From NCBI RefSeq assembly GCF_003265705.1, contig NW_020313044.1, forward strand, positions 1,094,463-1,158,462: a stretch of 64,000 bases of DNA, given 5' to 3'. Position numbers and translations under genes: made by a program. Of the stretch, positions 10,098-21,330 are shown in pieces. Below the pieces are notes generated by a model. It saw nothing but the letters and a program-made list of their open reading frames with translations, was not told the DNA's origin and did not search any database. Positions within the stretch are counted from its first letter, which is position 1, and each line of letters begins with the position of its first letter. Source of the stretch: Callorhinus ursinus. Its lineage: Eukaryota; Chordata; Mammalia; Carnivora; Otariidae.

Positions 10098-11460
10098 ACA
10101 CCTAGGAATAAATCTAACCAAAGAGGCAAAGAATCTGTACTCAGAAAACTATAAAATACTCATGAAAGAAACTGAGGAAGACACAAAGAAATGGAAAAAC
10201 GTTCCATGCTCATGGATTGGGAGAACCAACATTGTGAAGATGTCAATGCTACCTAGAGCAATCTACACATTCAATGCAATCCCCATCCAAATACCATCCA
10301 CTTTTTTCAAAGAAATGGAACAAAGAATCCTAAAATTTGTATGGAACCAGAAGAGACCCCAAATAGCCAGAGGAATGTTGAAAAACCAAAGCAAAGCCGG
10401 CGGCATCACAATTCCAGACTTCAAGCTCTATTACAAAGCTGTCATCATCAAGACAGTATGGTACAGGCACAAAAACAGACACATCGATCGATTGAACAGA
10501 ATAGAGAGCCCAGAAATGGACCCTCAATTCTATGGTCAACTCATCTTCGACAAAGCAGGAAAGAATGTCCAATGGAAAAAAGTCTCTTCAACAAATGGTG
10601 TTGGGAAAATTGGACAGCCACATGCAGAAGAGTGAAACTGGACCATTTCCTTACACCACACACAAAAATAGACTCCAAATGGTTGAAAGACCTAAACGTG
10701 AGACAGGAGTCCATCAAAATCCTAAAGGAGAACACAGGCAGAAACCTCTTCAACCTCAGCCGCAGCAACTTCTTCCTAGAAACATCGCCAAAGGCAAGGG
10801 AAGCAAGGGCAAAAATGAACTATTGGGACCTCATCAAGATAAAAAGCTTTTGCACAGCAAAAGAAACGGTCCACAAAACCAAAAGACAACTGACAGAATG
10901 GGAGAAGATATTTGCAAATGTATCAGATAAAGGGCTAGTATCCAAAATCTATAAAGAATTTCTTAAACTCAAAACCCAAATAACAAATGATCCAATCAGG
11001 AAATGGGCAGAAGACATGAACAGACATTTTTCCAAAGAAGACATCCAAACAGCCAACAGACACATGAAAAATTGCTCAACATCACTTGGCATCAGGGAAA
11101 TCCAAATCAAAACCTCAATGAGATACCACCTCACACCAGTCAGAATGGCTAAAATTAACAAGTCAGGAAATGACAGATGTTGGCAGCGATGCAGAGAAAG
11201 GGGAACCCTCCTACGCTGTTGGTGGGAATGCAAGCTGGTGCAGCCACTCTGGAAAACGGTATGGGGGTTCTTCAAAAAGTTGAAAATAGAGCTACCATAC
11301 GATCCAGCAATTGCACTACTGGGTATTTACCCCCAAGATACAAATGTAGGGATCCAAAGGGGTACATGCACCCCGATGTTTATGGCAGCAATGTCCATAA
11401 TAGCCAAACTGTGGAAAGAGCCAAGATGTCCATCGACAGGTGAATGGATACAGAAGATGT

Positions 11461-11534
<74 letters not shown>
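11461..11534. repeat. (TG)n-(TA)n microsatellite inside L1 ORF2
   Basis: A run of about 25 TG units passes into about 12 TA units, replacing the short TGGTATATATACACAATGG stretch present at this ORF2 position in the 17564 and 29851 elements. Confidence 0.95.
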
Positions 11535-11536
<2 letters not shown>

Positions 11537-12142
11537 GGAATATTATGCAGCCATCAAAAAGAATGAAATCTTGTCATTTGCAACAATGTGGGTGGAACTG
11601 GAGGGTATTATGCTGAGTGAAATAAGTCAATCAGAGAAAGACATGTATCCTATGACCTCACTGATATGAGGAATTCTTAATCTCAGGAAACAAACTGAGG
11701 GTTGCTGGAGTGGTGGGGGTGGGAGGGATGAGGTGGCTGGGTGATAGACATTGGGGAGGGTATGTGCTATGGTGAGCGCTGTGAAGTGTGCAAGACTGTT
11801 GAATCAAAGATCTGTACCTCTGAAGTAAATAATATATTATATGTTAAAAAAAAAAAGAAGAAGAAGAAGATAGCAGGAGGGGAAGAATGAAGTGGGGAAA
11901 ATCGGAGGGGGAGACGAACCATGAGAGACGATGGACTCTGAAAAACAAACTGAGGGTTCTAGAGGGGAGAGGGGTGGGAGGATGGGTTAGCCTGGTGATG
12001 GGTATTAAAGAGGGCACGTTCTGCATGGAGCACTGGGTGTTATATGCAAACAATGAATCATGGAACACTACATCAAAAACTAATGATGTAATGCATGGTG
12101 ATTAACATAACATTAAAAAAAATAAAAGTATCATCCAACTTT

Positions 12143-12146
12143 AAAA

Positions 12147-12189
<43 letters not shown>

Positions 12190-12190
12190 A
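12143..12190. repeat. (AAAT)n microsatellite
   Basis: About twelve AAAT units, most likely grown from the A-rich tail of the SINE that received the L1. Confidence 0.95.
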
Positions 12191-12337
12191 AGTATTGTAA
12201 TTATAATTACCTCCCATGCTTGAATCCAATTCTGTAGTTTATGGTAACAGTACGTTTTCTTCACTAACAATGCTATTAGCACCACTAGAAATGACCACAA
12301 ACTCTTTAGGACTCACGTGATGCCAGAAATCACATTA

Positions 12338-12530
12338 TTTTTTTTTAAGATTTAGTTATTTATTTGAGAGAGAGAGAGAGAGAGTGGGCAGAGAGGGAGA
12401 AAGAAAATCTCAAGCAGACTCCCCACTGAGCATGAAGCCCACACAGAGTTCAATCCCACAACCCTGAGATCATGACCTGAGCCAAAACCAAAAGATGGAC
12501 ACTCAACCAACTAAGCCACCCAGGCGCCCC
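12338..12530 (-). mobile_element. Can-SINE
   Basis: Minus-strand copy ending AAGCCACCCAGGCGCCCC, with target duplication CACATTA at 12331-12337 and 12531-12537. The body is diverged (older). Confidence 0.92.
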
Positions 12531-12537
12531 CACATTA

Positions 12538-13226
12538 ACTAATTTATTAATGGCCAATGTATATAGACCTTTAATTATGAAATGGCTTTTTTATCCCGAA
12601 TTCTCTCTGTGTATTAGATAGGGGTCATGATGCATCTATTATTGGGTCTGAGGGACTTCATCAGTAGCATTTTTATAATTAGCTCCAGATTTTTTAAACC
12701 TCTCATAAATCTTATGAGTTTTAAGTTTATGACTTAAACTTTAAAAAATACTGCTCATCCCCACAGTGTCACATAGAAGAATCAGTTAGACTGTTTTCAA
12801 AAAGAACACTAAGCTAGTGTTCAATCACCATTAGCTCAGGAATTTCTACTAAATCATGACCAGCTTTATCTCTTCCTTGGATAAATCTCCTTTATACTAT
12901 CACATTTGAGCTACAGCTTATGTATCTATTAAAAATGTAACCGTATCTTCTTTTGAATAAAAGGTAATATTTCTCTGAATACCTGTGATTTTCCTATCGT
13001 ATCTTTTTTTCTTGCACATTAGCCTTTGTTTTCCCCTCCTGAAAAATATCTTCCTTCTCTCTACCTCTTCCTCTCCCTCCGTCCCTCTCCCTACCTTTTC
13101 CTTTCCTTTAGGATTCCTATTCTATCATTTGAAAAAAAAAATGAACAACAAAGCACTGCAGGACACCCAAATAAAAAAAAATGTAACAGTTTCACAGCAT
13201 CAGCTGCAAATAAAAGCTCTTGTCTA
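12538..13226. other. Unique intergenic sequence
   Basis: AT-rich, with a pyrimidine-rich patch near 13030-13120. No gene or repeat recognised. Confidence 0.4.
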
Positions 13227-13240
13227 AAAACCAACTTCAA

Positions 13241-13463
13241 GGGCACCTGGGTGGCTCAGCCATTGGGCATCTGCCTTCAGCTCAGGTCATGATCCCAGGA
13301 TCCTGAGATCAAGCCCCACATCAGGCACCCTGTTCAGTGGGAAGCCTGCTTCTCCCTCTCCCACTCCCCCTGCTTGTGTTCCCTCTCTCACTGTGTCTCT
13401 CTCTGTCAAATAAATAAAATCTTTAAAAATAAATTAATTAATTAAAATAAAATAAAATAAATA
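13241..13463 (+). mobile_element. Can-SINE
   Basis: Complete SINE with a long AATT/AAAT tail. Target duplication AAAACCAACTTCAA at 13227-13240 and 13464-13477 is exact. Confidence 0.96.
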
Positions 13464-13477
13464 AAAACCAACTTCAA

Positions 13478-13933
13478 ATGGTACAGCTTAGAATTTTAAA
13501 GGTACAGGACTATGACCTCTTGGCCCAGAAAACAGTCAACTCTACCTAGATAACCCCTTCTATCTCTCCTGAGAGATAGTGGTTAGTCCTATAATTAAGA
13601 TCTAATAGGTTATTTTACTTACTTGGTAAAGACACACTAATTCCAGTTTCCATTACTAAAATGATTCTGACCAAACCACTAAAAGCAAAAAAAGGCTTTC
13701 ATCAAACTCTGGTATCACCCCAACCCCTCATCCACACACATGCACTCAGGCTCCTCTAACCTTGACCCCCACCACCCTGAGCATTCAAAAGAGATCTCTA
13801 ATCTATGATTAAATATTATGGTGGTATCTCTGGCTCCATGCTAAGAGCTATCTCCTTCTATTAAACTGATTTGTCTTTCTCCTAAATTTACCTTGAGTTT
13901 TAATGAAACGAAAGTCACTAATATATAACTGTC
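13478..13933. other. Unique intergenic sequence
   Basis: No gene or repeat recognised. Confidence 0.4.
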
Positions 13934-13947
13934 AATAATAGTTTTTC

Positions 13948-14138
13948 TTTTTTTTTTTAAAGATTTATTTATTTATATATTTAGAGAGACAGCACAAGCA
14001 GGGGGAACAGCAGAGGGAGAGGGAGAAGCAGACTCCCTGCTGAGCGGGGAGCCCCATGTGGGGCTCGATCCCAGGACCCCGGGATCATGACCTGAGCCGA
14101 AGGCAGCCGTCTAACTGACTGAGCCACCCAGGCGCCCC
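13948..14138 (-). mobile_element. Can-SINE
   Basis: Minus-strand copy ending GAGCCACCCAGGCGCCCC. Exact target duplication AATAATAGTTTTTC at 13934-13947 and 14139-14152. Confidence 0.96.
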
Positions 14139-14286
14139 AATAATAGTTTTTCCTGTGGTTATTTTTACCTCAAAAAAATAGTGAATTAAATGTACTTTTT
14201 AATTCATGCCTTTCCCCTTAAGGGCCTTACATTCTGCAAGCAGGACAGGACAGGTCTATAAGCAATTACTTAAGAAAGTATGATGG

Positions 14287-15255
14287 ACAGGGAAATGCAA
14301 ATCAAAACCATAATGAGATATCACCTCATACCTATCAGAATGGCTAGAATCAAAAAGACAAGAAATATCAAGTGTTGGTGAGGATGTAGAGAAAAAGGAA
14401 CCCTTTTGTTAGTGGAAATCCAACTTGGTGCAGCCATTGTGGAAAACAGTATGGAAGTTCCTCCAAAAATTAAAAAGAGAATTACCATACAATCCAGTAA
14501 TTCCACTACTGGGTATTCACCCAAGGAAAACAAAAATGCTAATTCAAAAAGACATATGCACCCTTATGTTTATTGCAGCATTATGTACAATAGCCAAGAT
14601 ATGGAAGCAACCCAAGTATCTGTCTACAGATGAACAGATAAAGATGTGGTATATATGTACAATGGAATATTACTCAACCATAAAAAAGAATGAGCTCTTC
14701 GGGCACCTGGGTGGCTCAGTCAGTTAGGCGTCTGCCTTGGGCTCAGGTCATGATCTCCGGGTCCTGGGATTGAGCCCCGCATCGGGCTCTCCACTCAGCG
14801 GGGAGTCTGCTTCTCCCTCTCCCTCTGTGATCTCTCTCACTTTCGCTGTCCTCAAATAAATAAAAATCTTAAAAAAAAAAATGAGATCTTGCCATTTGCA
14901 ACATGGATGGACCTAGAGGTTATATATAATGCTAAGTGAAATAAGCCAGAGAAAGACAAATACCATATGATTTCGCTCACACTTGGAATTTAAGAAACAA
15001 AACAAATGAACAAAGAATAAAACAGCTAAACAAACAAACAGAAAAACAGACTCCTACATACAGAGAACAAATTATTGGTTGCCAGAGGGGAGGTGAGTGG
15101 GGAGATGAGTGAAATAAATAAAGAGGATTAAGAGTACACTTATCAAAATAAGCAGTGAGTAATGTACAGAATTCTTGAATCACTATATTATACATTTGAA
15201 ACTAATGTAATAGTATATATTAATTATACTGGAATTTAAAAATAAAATTTTTTAT
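14287..15255 (+). mobile_element. Older LINE-1 3' fragment with nested SINE
   Basis: The ORF2 carboxy end is recognisable (GNANQNHNEISPHTYQNG-type reading, then [23 protein letters not shown]). A 3'UTR follows with GCCAGAGGGGAGGTGAG, ending in A/T-rich sequence. It is more diverged than the 29851 element and uses a different 3'UTR type. Confidence 0.85.
14701..14880 (+). mobile_element. Can-SINE nested in L1
   Basis: Complete SINE in the L1 carboxy-terminal ORF2 codons, flanked by AATGAGCTCTT (14689-14699) and AATGAGATCTT (14880-14890). Confidence 0.94.
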
Positions 15256-15364
15256 AAAATTTAAAATATACATATATACATAAGTAATTTAGATAATTCC
15301 GACAATTATGTGAAAGCAAATGGTTCATCCTTCAATAAATGTATTTCTGGCTTCTTTGCACTAT

Positions 15365-15495
15365 GATAAAAAAGAGTATACCTATCATAATAAGCACTAA
15401 GTAATCTATAGAACTGTTAAATCATTATATTGTACACCTGAAACTAATATAACACTGCATATTAATTATATTTCAATAAAAAATACATTTTAAAA
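15365..15495 (+). mobile_element. LINE-1 3'UTR remnant
   Basis: GTACACCTGAAACTAATATA and flanking sequence repeat the last part of the L1 3'UTR already seen near 15180-15230. It is a second, independent 3' end or a local duplication. Confidence 0.7.
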
Positions 15496-17101
15496 AAGTA
15501 AAATGTCCAAGTTATAATATGTTACTGAATAAAAAATAGTAATAAGTAAAAAATAAAGACAAGAAAAGAAAGTTTGATGGAAGTATAAACCAAGAGTTGT
15601 GGGGGCCCAACAGAGGTAAAAATTGTTTTTGAGAGGAAACAAGGAAAGGTTTCAAGAAAGTCAACTTCCTGCTTTGTAGTATTTGTGGATCTGGCCCATC
15701 AGTCTGGTCTATTGTTGAGCCACTTGTGAATGAAATAAGGCTTTCTTTTCTCACGTGCCTGATGGGCCTGTATTCTCCCTTCTAGGAATCTGAGACTGGA
15801 ACCTCATGATGTTTCCCAGATAGCCTTGGAAACACAATGTCCTGTGGTCGATGATCCAAAAATCTGCTCCTCCATCTCCTGACCGCAAATCATTCTGGAC
15901 TGAGAGTAATGTTTCATATCTTTAATTGTTTTTCAGAAAAGATGACTATCAGTGAGATGAATACTTATGCCCTCAATTACTAAAGTAACTATTCTGAATG
16001 TGTCTGTCCAGTGCACCAGAGTTGAATGGAAAAATGCTAAAACATCCTTACAACAAGTCCCCTAAGTTTTCTCTCTGCCTATTTCTAAAGATTCCCCCAG
16101 GAATAATACCCAAACAATCTCTAACAGAGAGAATCAACAATATAAATAACTTAAAATAAAGAATACCCCAATGTGGTTTAAATGCGTATGGTGTGTACTT
16201 CTCTGCAATGGAAGATGCGATATTCTGAAAAAGGTATAAACATGACAGAGCAACATGCATGAGGCTTCAACTCAAAGAGGCTGCTTCCCTTCCCACTTCA
16301 TGCTGAAGAGTGTATATATATTTATAATATATATATATATATATACACCCTCACACACACATACGTACATACACACACACACACACACATATAGAAAGTC
16401 CTTTACTATATACTTAGCACTGTGTTAGATATAGAAAAAGTGTAAGAAACAGCTTTGAAGAGTTTACAATCTAGTTGAACTGTCAGAGTTCAGAATACAT
16501 CAGAGGGGTAATTCGGTCTTGGTTCTGAAGGCTTTCCTTCTGGCTAAGGTGAAAGCTGCCTAAAGGAAAGTAGAGAGTCACTGAAGGCAGACTTAACAAT
16601 AACGGAGCCCTCGATTTATCTCTATACCCCTAGTGAGAATATACTGGGCAAGAGAAGAGTAAGGATCCCCTATGAGGGGAAGGGGGGAGTATGTCAAGGC
16701 TGAGGTGCTCAGGAACTCCTACAATCCTCCCTGAAGTCATCTATGCAATACATGTGCTCGTGCAATAACCTGGAGAATGAAGATGACAGATAATTCCAGT
16801 GGGCCAAGGAAGGCAAGCAGGTCCCTTTCCACTGTTTCTATGCCCAAATCAAACTCCTTCTTGAAGCTGGGATGGTGTTTCCCCTGCTGGAGACATGAAA
16901 GGATGGGGGGTGCTGGTGACAGGGACATATCCATCTGACATCTGGTTGTGGACTGTTTGCTGGGATTCTCTATTTTAGATCTGTTCTTCTAACTGGATTG
17001 GGAACTTTCAGAGACCTTGACCTACATCCACTATTCCTTCTGTACCAGCAGTCTACTGCCACCTCAATATTTAAGATAGGACTAGGCAAGGAAAAAACAT
17101 T
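15496..17101. other. Unique intergenic sequence with one microsatellite
   Basis: Apart from the TA/CA tract at 16311-16393, no gene or repeat was recognised. Minus-strand ORFs (15512-15754, 16048-16260, 16737-16934) show no family features. Confidence 0.4.
16311..16393. repeat. (TA)n and (AC)n microsatellite
   Basis: TATATATA runs followed by ACACACAC runs with small interruptions. Confidence 0.9.
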
Positions 17102-17119
17102 TAATACATATAGATTTTT

Positions 17120-17308
17120 TTAAAGATTTTATTTATTCATTTGAGAGAGAGAGAATGAGAGAGAGAGCACATGAAAGGGGGGAGGGTCAGAGGGAGAAGC
17201 AGACTCCCCGCCGAGCAGGGAGCCCGATGCGGGACTCGATCCAGGGGCTCCAGGATCATGACCTGAGCCGAAGGCAGTCACCCAACCAACTGAGCCACCC
17301 AGGCACCC
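17120..17308 (-). mobile_element. Can-SINE, first of a pair at one site
   Basis: Minus-strand copy ending GAGCCACCCAGGCACCC. It belongs to the GAGAGAGAGAATGAGAGA-type subfamily, unlike its neighbour. Confidence 0.94.
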
Positions 17309-17326
17309 TAATACGTATAGATTTTA

Positions 17327-17534
17327 TTATTTTTTTAAAGATCCTATTTATCCACTTGTCAGAGAGAGAGAGAGAGGGAGAGCGTGCAAGCAGGGGGAGG
17401 GGCAGGCAGAGGCAGAGAGAGAAGCAGGCCTCCTGCCAAGCAAGGAGCTTGATGTGGGACTTGATCCCAGGACCCTGGGATCATGATATGAGCTGAAGGC
17501 AGACAGTTAATCAACTGAGCCACCCAGGCATCCC
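17327..17534 (-). mobile_element. Can-SINE, second of a pair at one site
   Basis: Minus-strand copy ending GAGCCACCCAGGCATCCC, with a different (CT)n/purine region from the preceding SINE. This argues for two insertions and not a tandem duplication. Confidence 0.94.
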
Positions 17535-17563
17535 TAATACATATAGATTTTTAAAAGTTCTTT

Positions 17564-18439
17564 CTTGTGGGGGAACCCTCCTACACTGTTGGAGGGAATG
17601 CAAGCTTGTGCAACCACTCTGGAAAACAGTATGGAGGTTCCTCAAAAAGTTGAAAATAGAGCTACCATACGATCCAGCAATTGCACTACTGGGTATTTAC
17701 CCCCAAGATACAAATGTAGGGATCCAAAGGGGTACGTGCACCCCAATGTTTATAGCAGCAATGTCCACAATAGCCAAACTGTGGAAAGAGCGAAGATGTC
17801 CATCGACAGATGAACAGATAAAGAAGATGTGGTATATATACACAATGGAATATTATGCAACCATCAAAAGGAATGAGCTCTTGCCATTTGCAACGACGTG
17901 GATGGAACTGGAGGGTGTTATGCTGAGTGGAATAAGTCAATCAGAGAAAGACATGTATCCTATGACCTCACTGATATGAGGAATTCTTAATCTCAGGAAA
18001 CAAACTGAGGGTTGCTGGAGTGGTGGGGGGTGGGAGGGATGAGGTGGCTGGGTGATAGACATTGGGGAGGGTATGTGCTATGGTGAGCGCTGTGAAGTGT
18101 GCAAGACTGTTGAATCAAAGATCTGTACCTCTGAAGTAAATAATATATTATATGTTAAAAAAAAAAGAAGAAGAAGAAGATAGCAGGAGGGGAAGAATGA
18201 AGTGGGGAAAATCGGAGGGGGAGACGAACCATGAGAGACGATGGACTCTGAAAAACAAACTAAGGGTTCTAGAGGGGAGGGGGGCGGGGGGATGGGTTAG
18301 TCTGGTGATGGGTATTAAAGAGGGCACGTTCTGCGTGGAGCACTGGGTGTTGTGCACAAACAATGAATCATGGAACATTACATCCAAAACTAATGATGTA
18401 ATGTATGGTGATTAACATAATAAAAAATTTAAAGAAAAG
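17564..18439 (+). mobile_element. 5'-truncated LINE-1 with doubled 3'UTR
   Basis: It starts in the carboxy end of ORF2 ([19 protein letters not shown]; open frame 17608-17979 ends at the ORF2 stop) and continues through two 3'UTR units (about 17980-18160 and 18175-18425) to an A-rich end. Target duplication AAAGTTCTTT at 17554-17563 and 18440-18449. Confidence 0.92.
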
Positions 18440-18449
18440 AAAGTTCTTT

Positions 18450-18714
18450 GTTAAAAAACCAGCTAGGCAGTAATTACTAACTTAATGAATACCTGAATAT
18501 TTTCAAACCTATGTTTTACTAATTATCCAATGAGAGTAGAAAGACATAATCCTAATTACACAGAGATTATGGTAATATCAAAAAACTGCAAAACCCTGAG
18601 TCCTTCAGGACTCAGTTTAAAATGTTAGGGTTGTGAGGATCCCCTAGTCACTGTTCTCATGGCACCCCATGCATCCCTACCACGCAGAACCCTGAAGGCC
18701 TATTTACATGTGTG
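18450..18714. other. Unique intergenic sequence
   Basis: Nothing recognised. Confidence 0.4.
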
Positions 18715-18835
18715 CCTGCTCCACAGGACATGAACTCTCTGAAGGCAGGGACTGGGTCTTATTCACCGTAGTAGCTACAGTGTCAACCAGAGCATCTGGC
18801 ACCAAGTGGGGAATCAATTAATATTTGCAAACGGT
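18715..18835 (+). repeat. L2 3' end
   Basis: TGAAGGCAGGGACTGGGTCT, then CATCTGGCACCAAGTGGG and TCAATTAATATTTGC follow the L2 3' consensus order. Confidence 0.6.
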
Positions 18836-19864
18836 AGGAACAGAATAAATCTGAGGATAACAAATCTTTGCTTGGAAGTGGTATGTGGATCTGAATGGTA
18901 TATGGGGCCTGTACTCCCTGGACTCAGTACCTGGAGAAGCAGAATGCCAAACTTCCATATGAACTATAATAGCCAGTGCTCAGAACTATGCAATGGCAAG
19001 AGGACAAATACAAACACACCTTGGTTCCAGGGGAGGCTCAAGGGCAAAGTGTACTTATTCGTGGCTCATATGTTATTTGCCAATAACAGTTATGCCAGTA
19101 AGAGTCAGCTAACTAGGCAGATGCTAGGACTGAAAGAAAATGTTCTATTAACTTCCAATTAACTAAGTTGACAGGTTCTAGGAGCAAACACTTTTAAGAA
19201 ATCAAAGGCCAGTCTTCCAGGGCAACCAGGCTCCTGGAGAGTAGGCCCCATTAGGACTCTATCAGAAGAAAAAACCAGACTCTCTATAAAAGGCCAAGGC
19301 AGGACAGAACTGTGTCTTTTTCAGTGAGTCAAATTCTTCTTCTCCATTAAGGGAACATAGAATCTAAAAACAAAAGCTACTGAGTTATTGATTTGGAGGC
19401 AGTCTTCCTCATCCAGACGCCTTCTGGTTTTCTACAGCAGGAGTCCTTGACTCCCAGACACAGTTACAAGACAGCTATCTCCTGGTAATTCAAGTTTTAC
19501 ACCTTTCTACTTCCTGCAAAGTTTCTCAGTTTAAAAACAAAGATAAACGTGTGTGTGTGTGCGCACATTTGTGCATAGCACCTAGAAAAATGTCTGAAAG
19601 ATTCCAAAATGTTAAGTGTTTATGCCCAGGTGACAAGACTTTGGGGTGACCTATCTCTACTTCTTTCTTCCTTGTCTCATCTTGCCTTCTAACCTCTCTT
19701 CCTCTCTCATTCTTTTTGCCTATTTGCTTATCTATATTTTCTAAATATTCTACAAGAAACATGTATTATTTTTATACTGTTTTCAAATGGGAGATAAAAA
19801 GATTAAAACAAGCAAAAATCAAAACACAAAACAAACAAAAAGCCTAAGAGTCCAAATCCAAAGT
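18836..19864. other. Unique intergenic sequence
   Basis: Small (GT)n at about 19548-19562. A 118-codon open frame at 18806-19162 has no recognisable family, starts inside the L2 and is probably chance. Confidence 0.4.
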
Positions 19865-20020
19865 GCCTGACCATGAGGCAGCTGTTGTACAAGAAGTCAA
19901 GAAACAAGGGTCTAGCTCAAGGTTTGCGCAAATCACTTATCCTTCCTAAGGTTCAGGTTCCTCATCTACAAAATGCATTACTCATTCAAAAAATATTTAA
20001 CAAGTATCTACTATGTCAGT
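19865..20020 (+). repeat. MIR
   Basis: Motif order TCAAGAAACAAGGGTCTAG, AAATCACTTATCCTTCC and TTCCTCATCTACAAAATG follows MIR. Confidence 0.55.
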
Positions 20021-20090
20021 AAATACAAGAGTGAGAAAGACTGACATAATTCCCTGCCTTTGTGGCAGTCTATTAGAGATGATACTTTTT

Positions 20091-20715
20091 AAAAAATTTT
20101 TTATTTAAATTCAAGTTAGTTAACATAGAGTGTATTATTAGTTTCAGTGGTAGAATTTAGTGATTCATCAGTTGCATATGACACCCAGTGCTCATTACAT
20201 CACATGCCCTCCTTAATGCCCATCATCCAGTTACCCCATCCCCTCACCCACCTCCCCTCCAAGAACCCTCACTTTCCTATAGTTGAGTCTCTTGTGATTT
20301 GCCTCCCTGTTTTCATCTTATTTTATTTTTCCTTCCCTTGCCCTATGTTCACCTGTTTTGCTTCTTAAATTCCATATATAAGTGAAATCATACATTCGTC
20401 TTTCTCTGACTGACTTATTTTGCTTAGCATAATACCCTCTAGGTCCATCCACATCATTGCAAATGGCAAGATTTCTTTCTTTCTTTTTTTTTTAAAGATT
20501 TTATTTGTTTATTTGACAGAGAGACACACAGCGAGAGAGGGAACACAAGCACGGGGAGTGGGAGAGGGAGAAGCAGACTCCCCGCGGAGCAGGGAGCCTG
20601 ATGTGGGGCTCGATCCCAGGACCCTGGGACCATGACCTGAGCCAAAGGCAGACATTTAACAACTGAGCCACCCAGGCGCCCCAAGATTTATTTCTTTTTG
20701 ATGGCTGAGTAATAT
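20091..20715 (-). mobile_element. LINE-1 3' end on minus strand
   Basis: A T-rich start and TTATTTAAATTCAAGTTAGT lead into the complement of a single-unit L1 3'UTR and the last ORF2 codons. Target duplication GAGATGATACTTTT occurs at about 20076-20089 and 20717-20730. It is interrupted by a SINE. Confidence 0.92.
20480..20681 (-). mobile_element. Can-SINE nested in L1
   Basis: Full copy ending GAGCCACCCAGGCGCCCC, with target duplication CAAGATTT at 20467-20474 and 20682-20689 inside the L1. Confidence 0.94.
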
Positions 20716-20730
20716 TGAGATGATACTTTT

Positions 20731-21009
20731 CTAAAAAGTAAATTATGGCAAGTAACAGAAAAAAATACAATATTATCAAGGCATTTAGCAGAAGAAACTA
20801 ATGTCACCTGGGAAGAATGGGGACAGAAAGAAGATAAAGGAATCTTCCTGGAAGAAATAATTTTTAAACTGAGATCTAAAGGATGATTAGGATTTAGCCA
20901 GGGAGAGATGAGGCTGGTTATGCCCTTAAATGTTTTGTGATTCTGTGATTCTGTGTTCTAAGCTGTGTTACTGAATCACAGAGTCCAAAGGACCATCTAT
21001 CACTCATCT
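20731..21009. other. Unique intergenic sequence
   Basis: Nothing recognised. Confidence 0.4.
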
Positions 21010-21150
21010 TGTCTCTCTACTTATTAACTCACTTAATCCTAAAAACATTCTTGTGGCTAGATAATGTTACTTCAGTTTACAAGCGAGGAAGGTGTTAGTT
21101 AAGCAAGTTGCCTGAAGGTACACAGTGGTAAATCCTCATCTATCTAATCT
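21010..21150 (-). repeat. MIR
   Basis: TTAACTCACTTAATCCTAAA, then TTACAAGCGAGGAAGG and AAGTTGCCTGAAGGTACACA are the antisense MIR core. Confidence 0.6.
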
Positions 21151-21164
21151 AAAATCCCATCCTC

Positions 21165-21330
21165 CTTCATTCATCATTCAACTATCATTTACTAAGTACC
21201 GCCAAGTTCCCTGCTAGACACTGGAGATGGATAGAACAGTAAGACTAAATCCTTGCTCTTGAGGAATGCACTGTTTGAGGGAGGACTGTAAGTCGCCAAT
21301 TACAACATCGTGATGTGTTTAGAAAGAGGC
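21165..21330 (-). repeat. L2 fragment
   Basis: CATCATTCAACTATCATTTACT, GACACTGGAGATGGATAGAA and CTTGAGGAATGCACTGT follow the antisense L2 3' region. Confidence 0.55.

Larger units (their letters stand above)
9978..12142 (+). mobile_element. 5'-truncated, 5'-inverted LINE-1
   Basis: Bases 9978-10065 are reverse-complement ORF2 sequence matching the element at about 35018-35108. From 10066 the same region resumes in direct orientation and runs to the 3' end. This is the twin-priming structure. The direct part encodes the carboxy half of ORF2 ([15 protein letters not shown] onward; partial open frame 10341-11669) with frameshifts. It then has the doubled 3'UTR (units about 11670-11845 and 11860-12110) and an A-rich end. 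Confidence 0.9.
9772..12199 (+). repeat. SINE plus L1 block within one target duplication
   Basis: AGTATTGTA at 9772-9780 and 12191-12199 brackets a SINE followed by an L1 and a long AAAT-repeat tail. The simplest reading is that the SINE came first and the L1 then inserted into the SINE's A-rich tail. Confidence 0.75.
17102..17552. repeat. Target site present three times around two SINEs
   Basis: TAATACATATAGATTTTT occurs at 17102-17119, 17309-17326 (one or two changes) and 17535-17552. Two same-strand SINEs fill the two gaps, so the same target was used twice. Confidence 0.93.

Noticed and set aside
10341..11669. 442-codon protein gene
   Set aside because: It is L1 ORF2 sequence extended by the in-frame dinucleotide repeat, inside a truncated L1.
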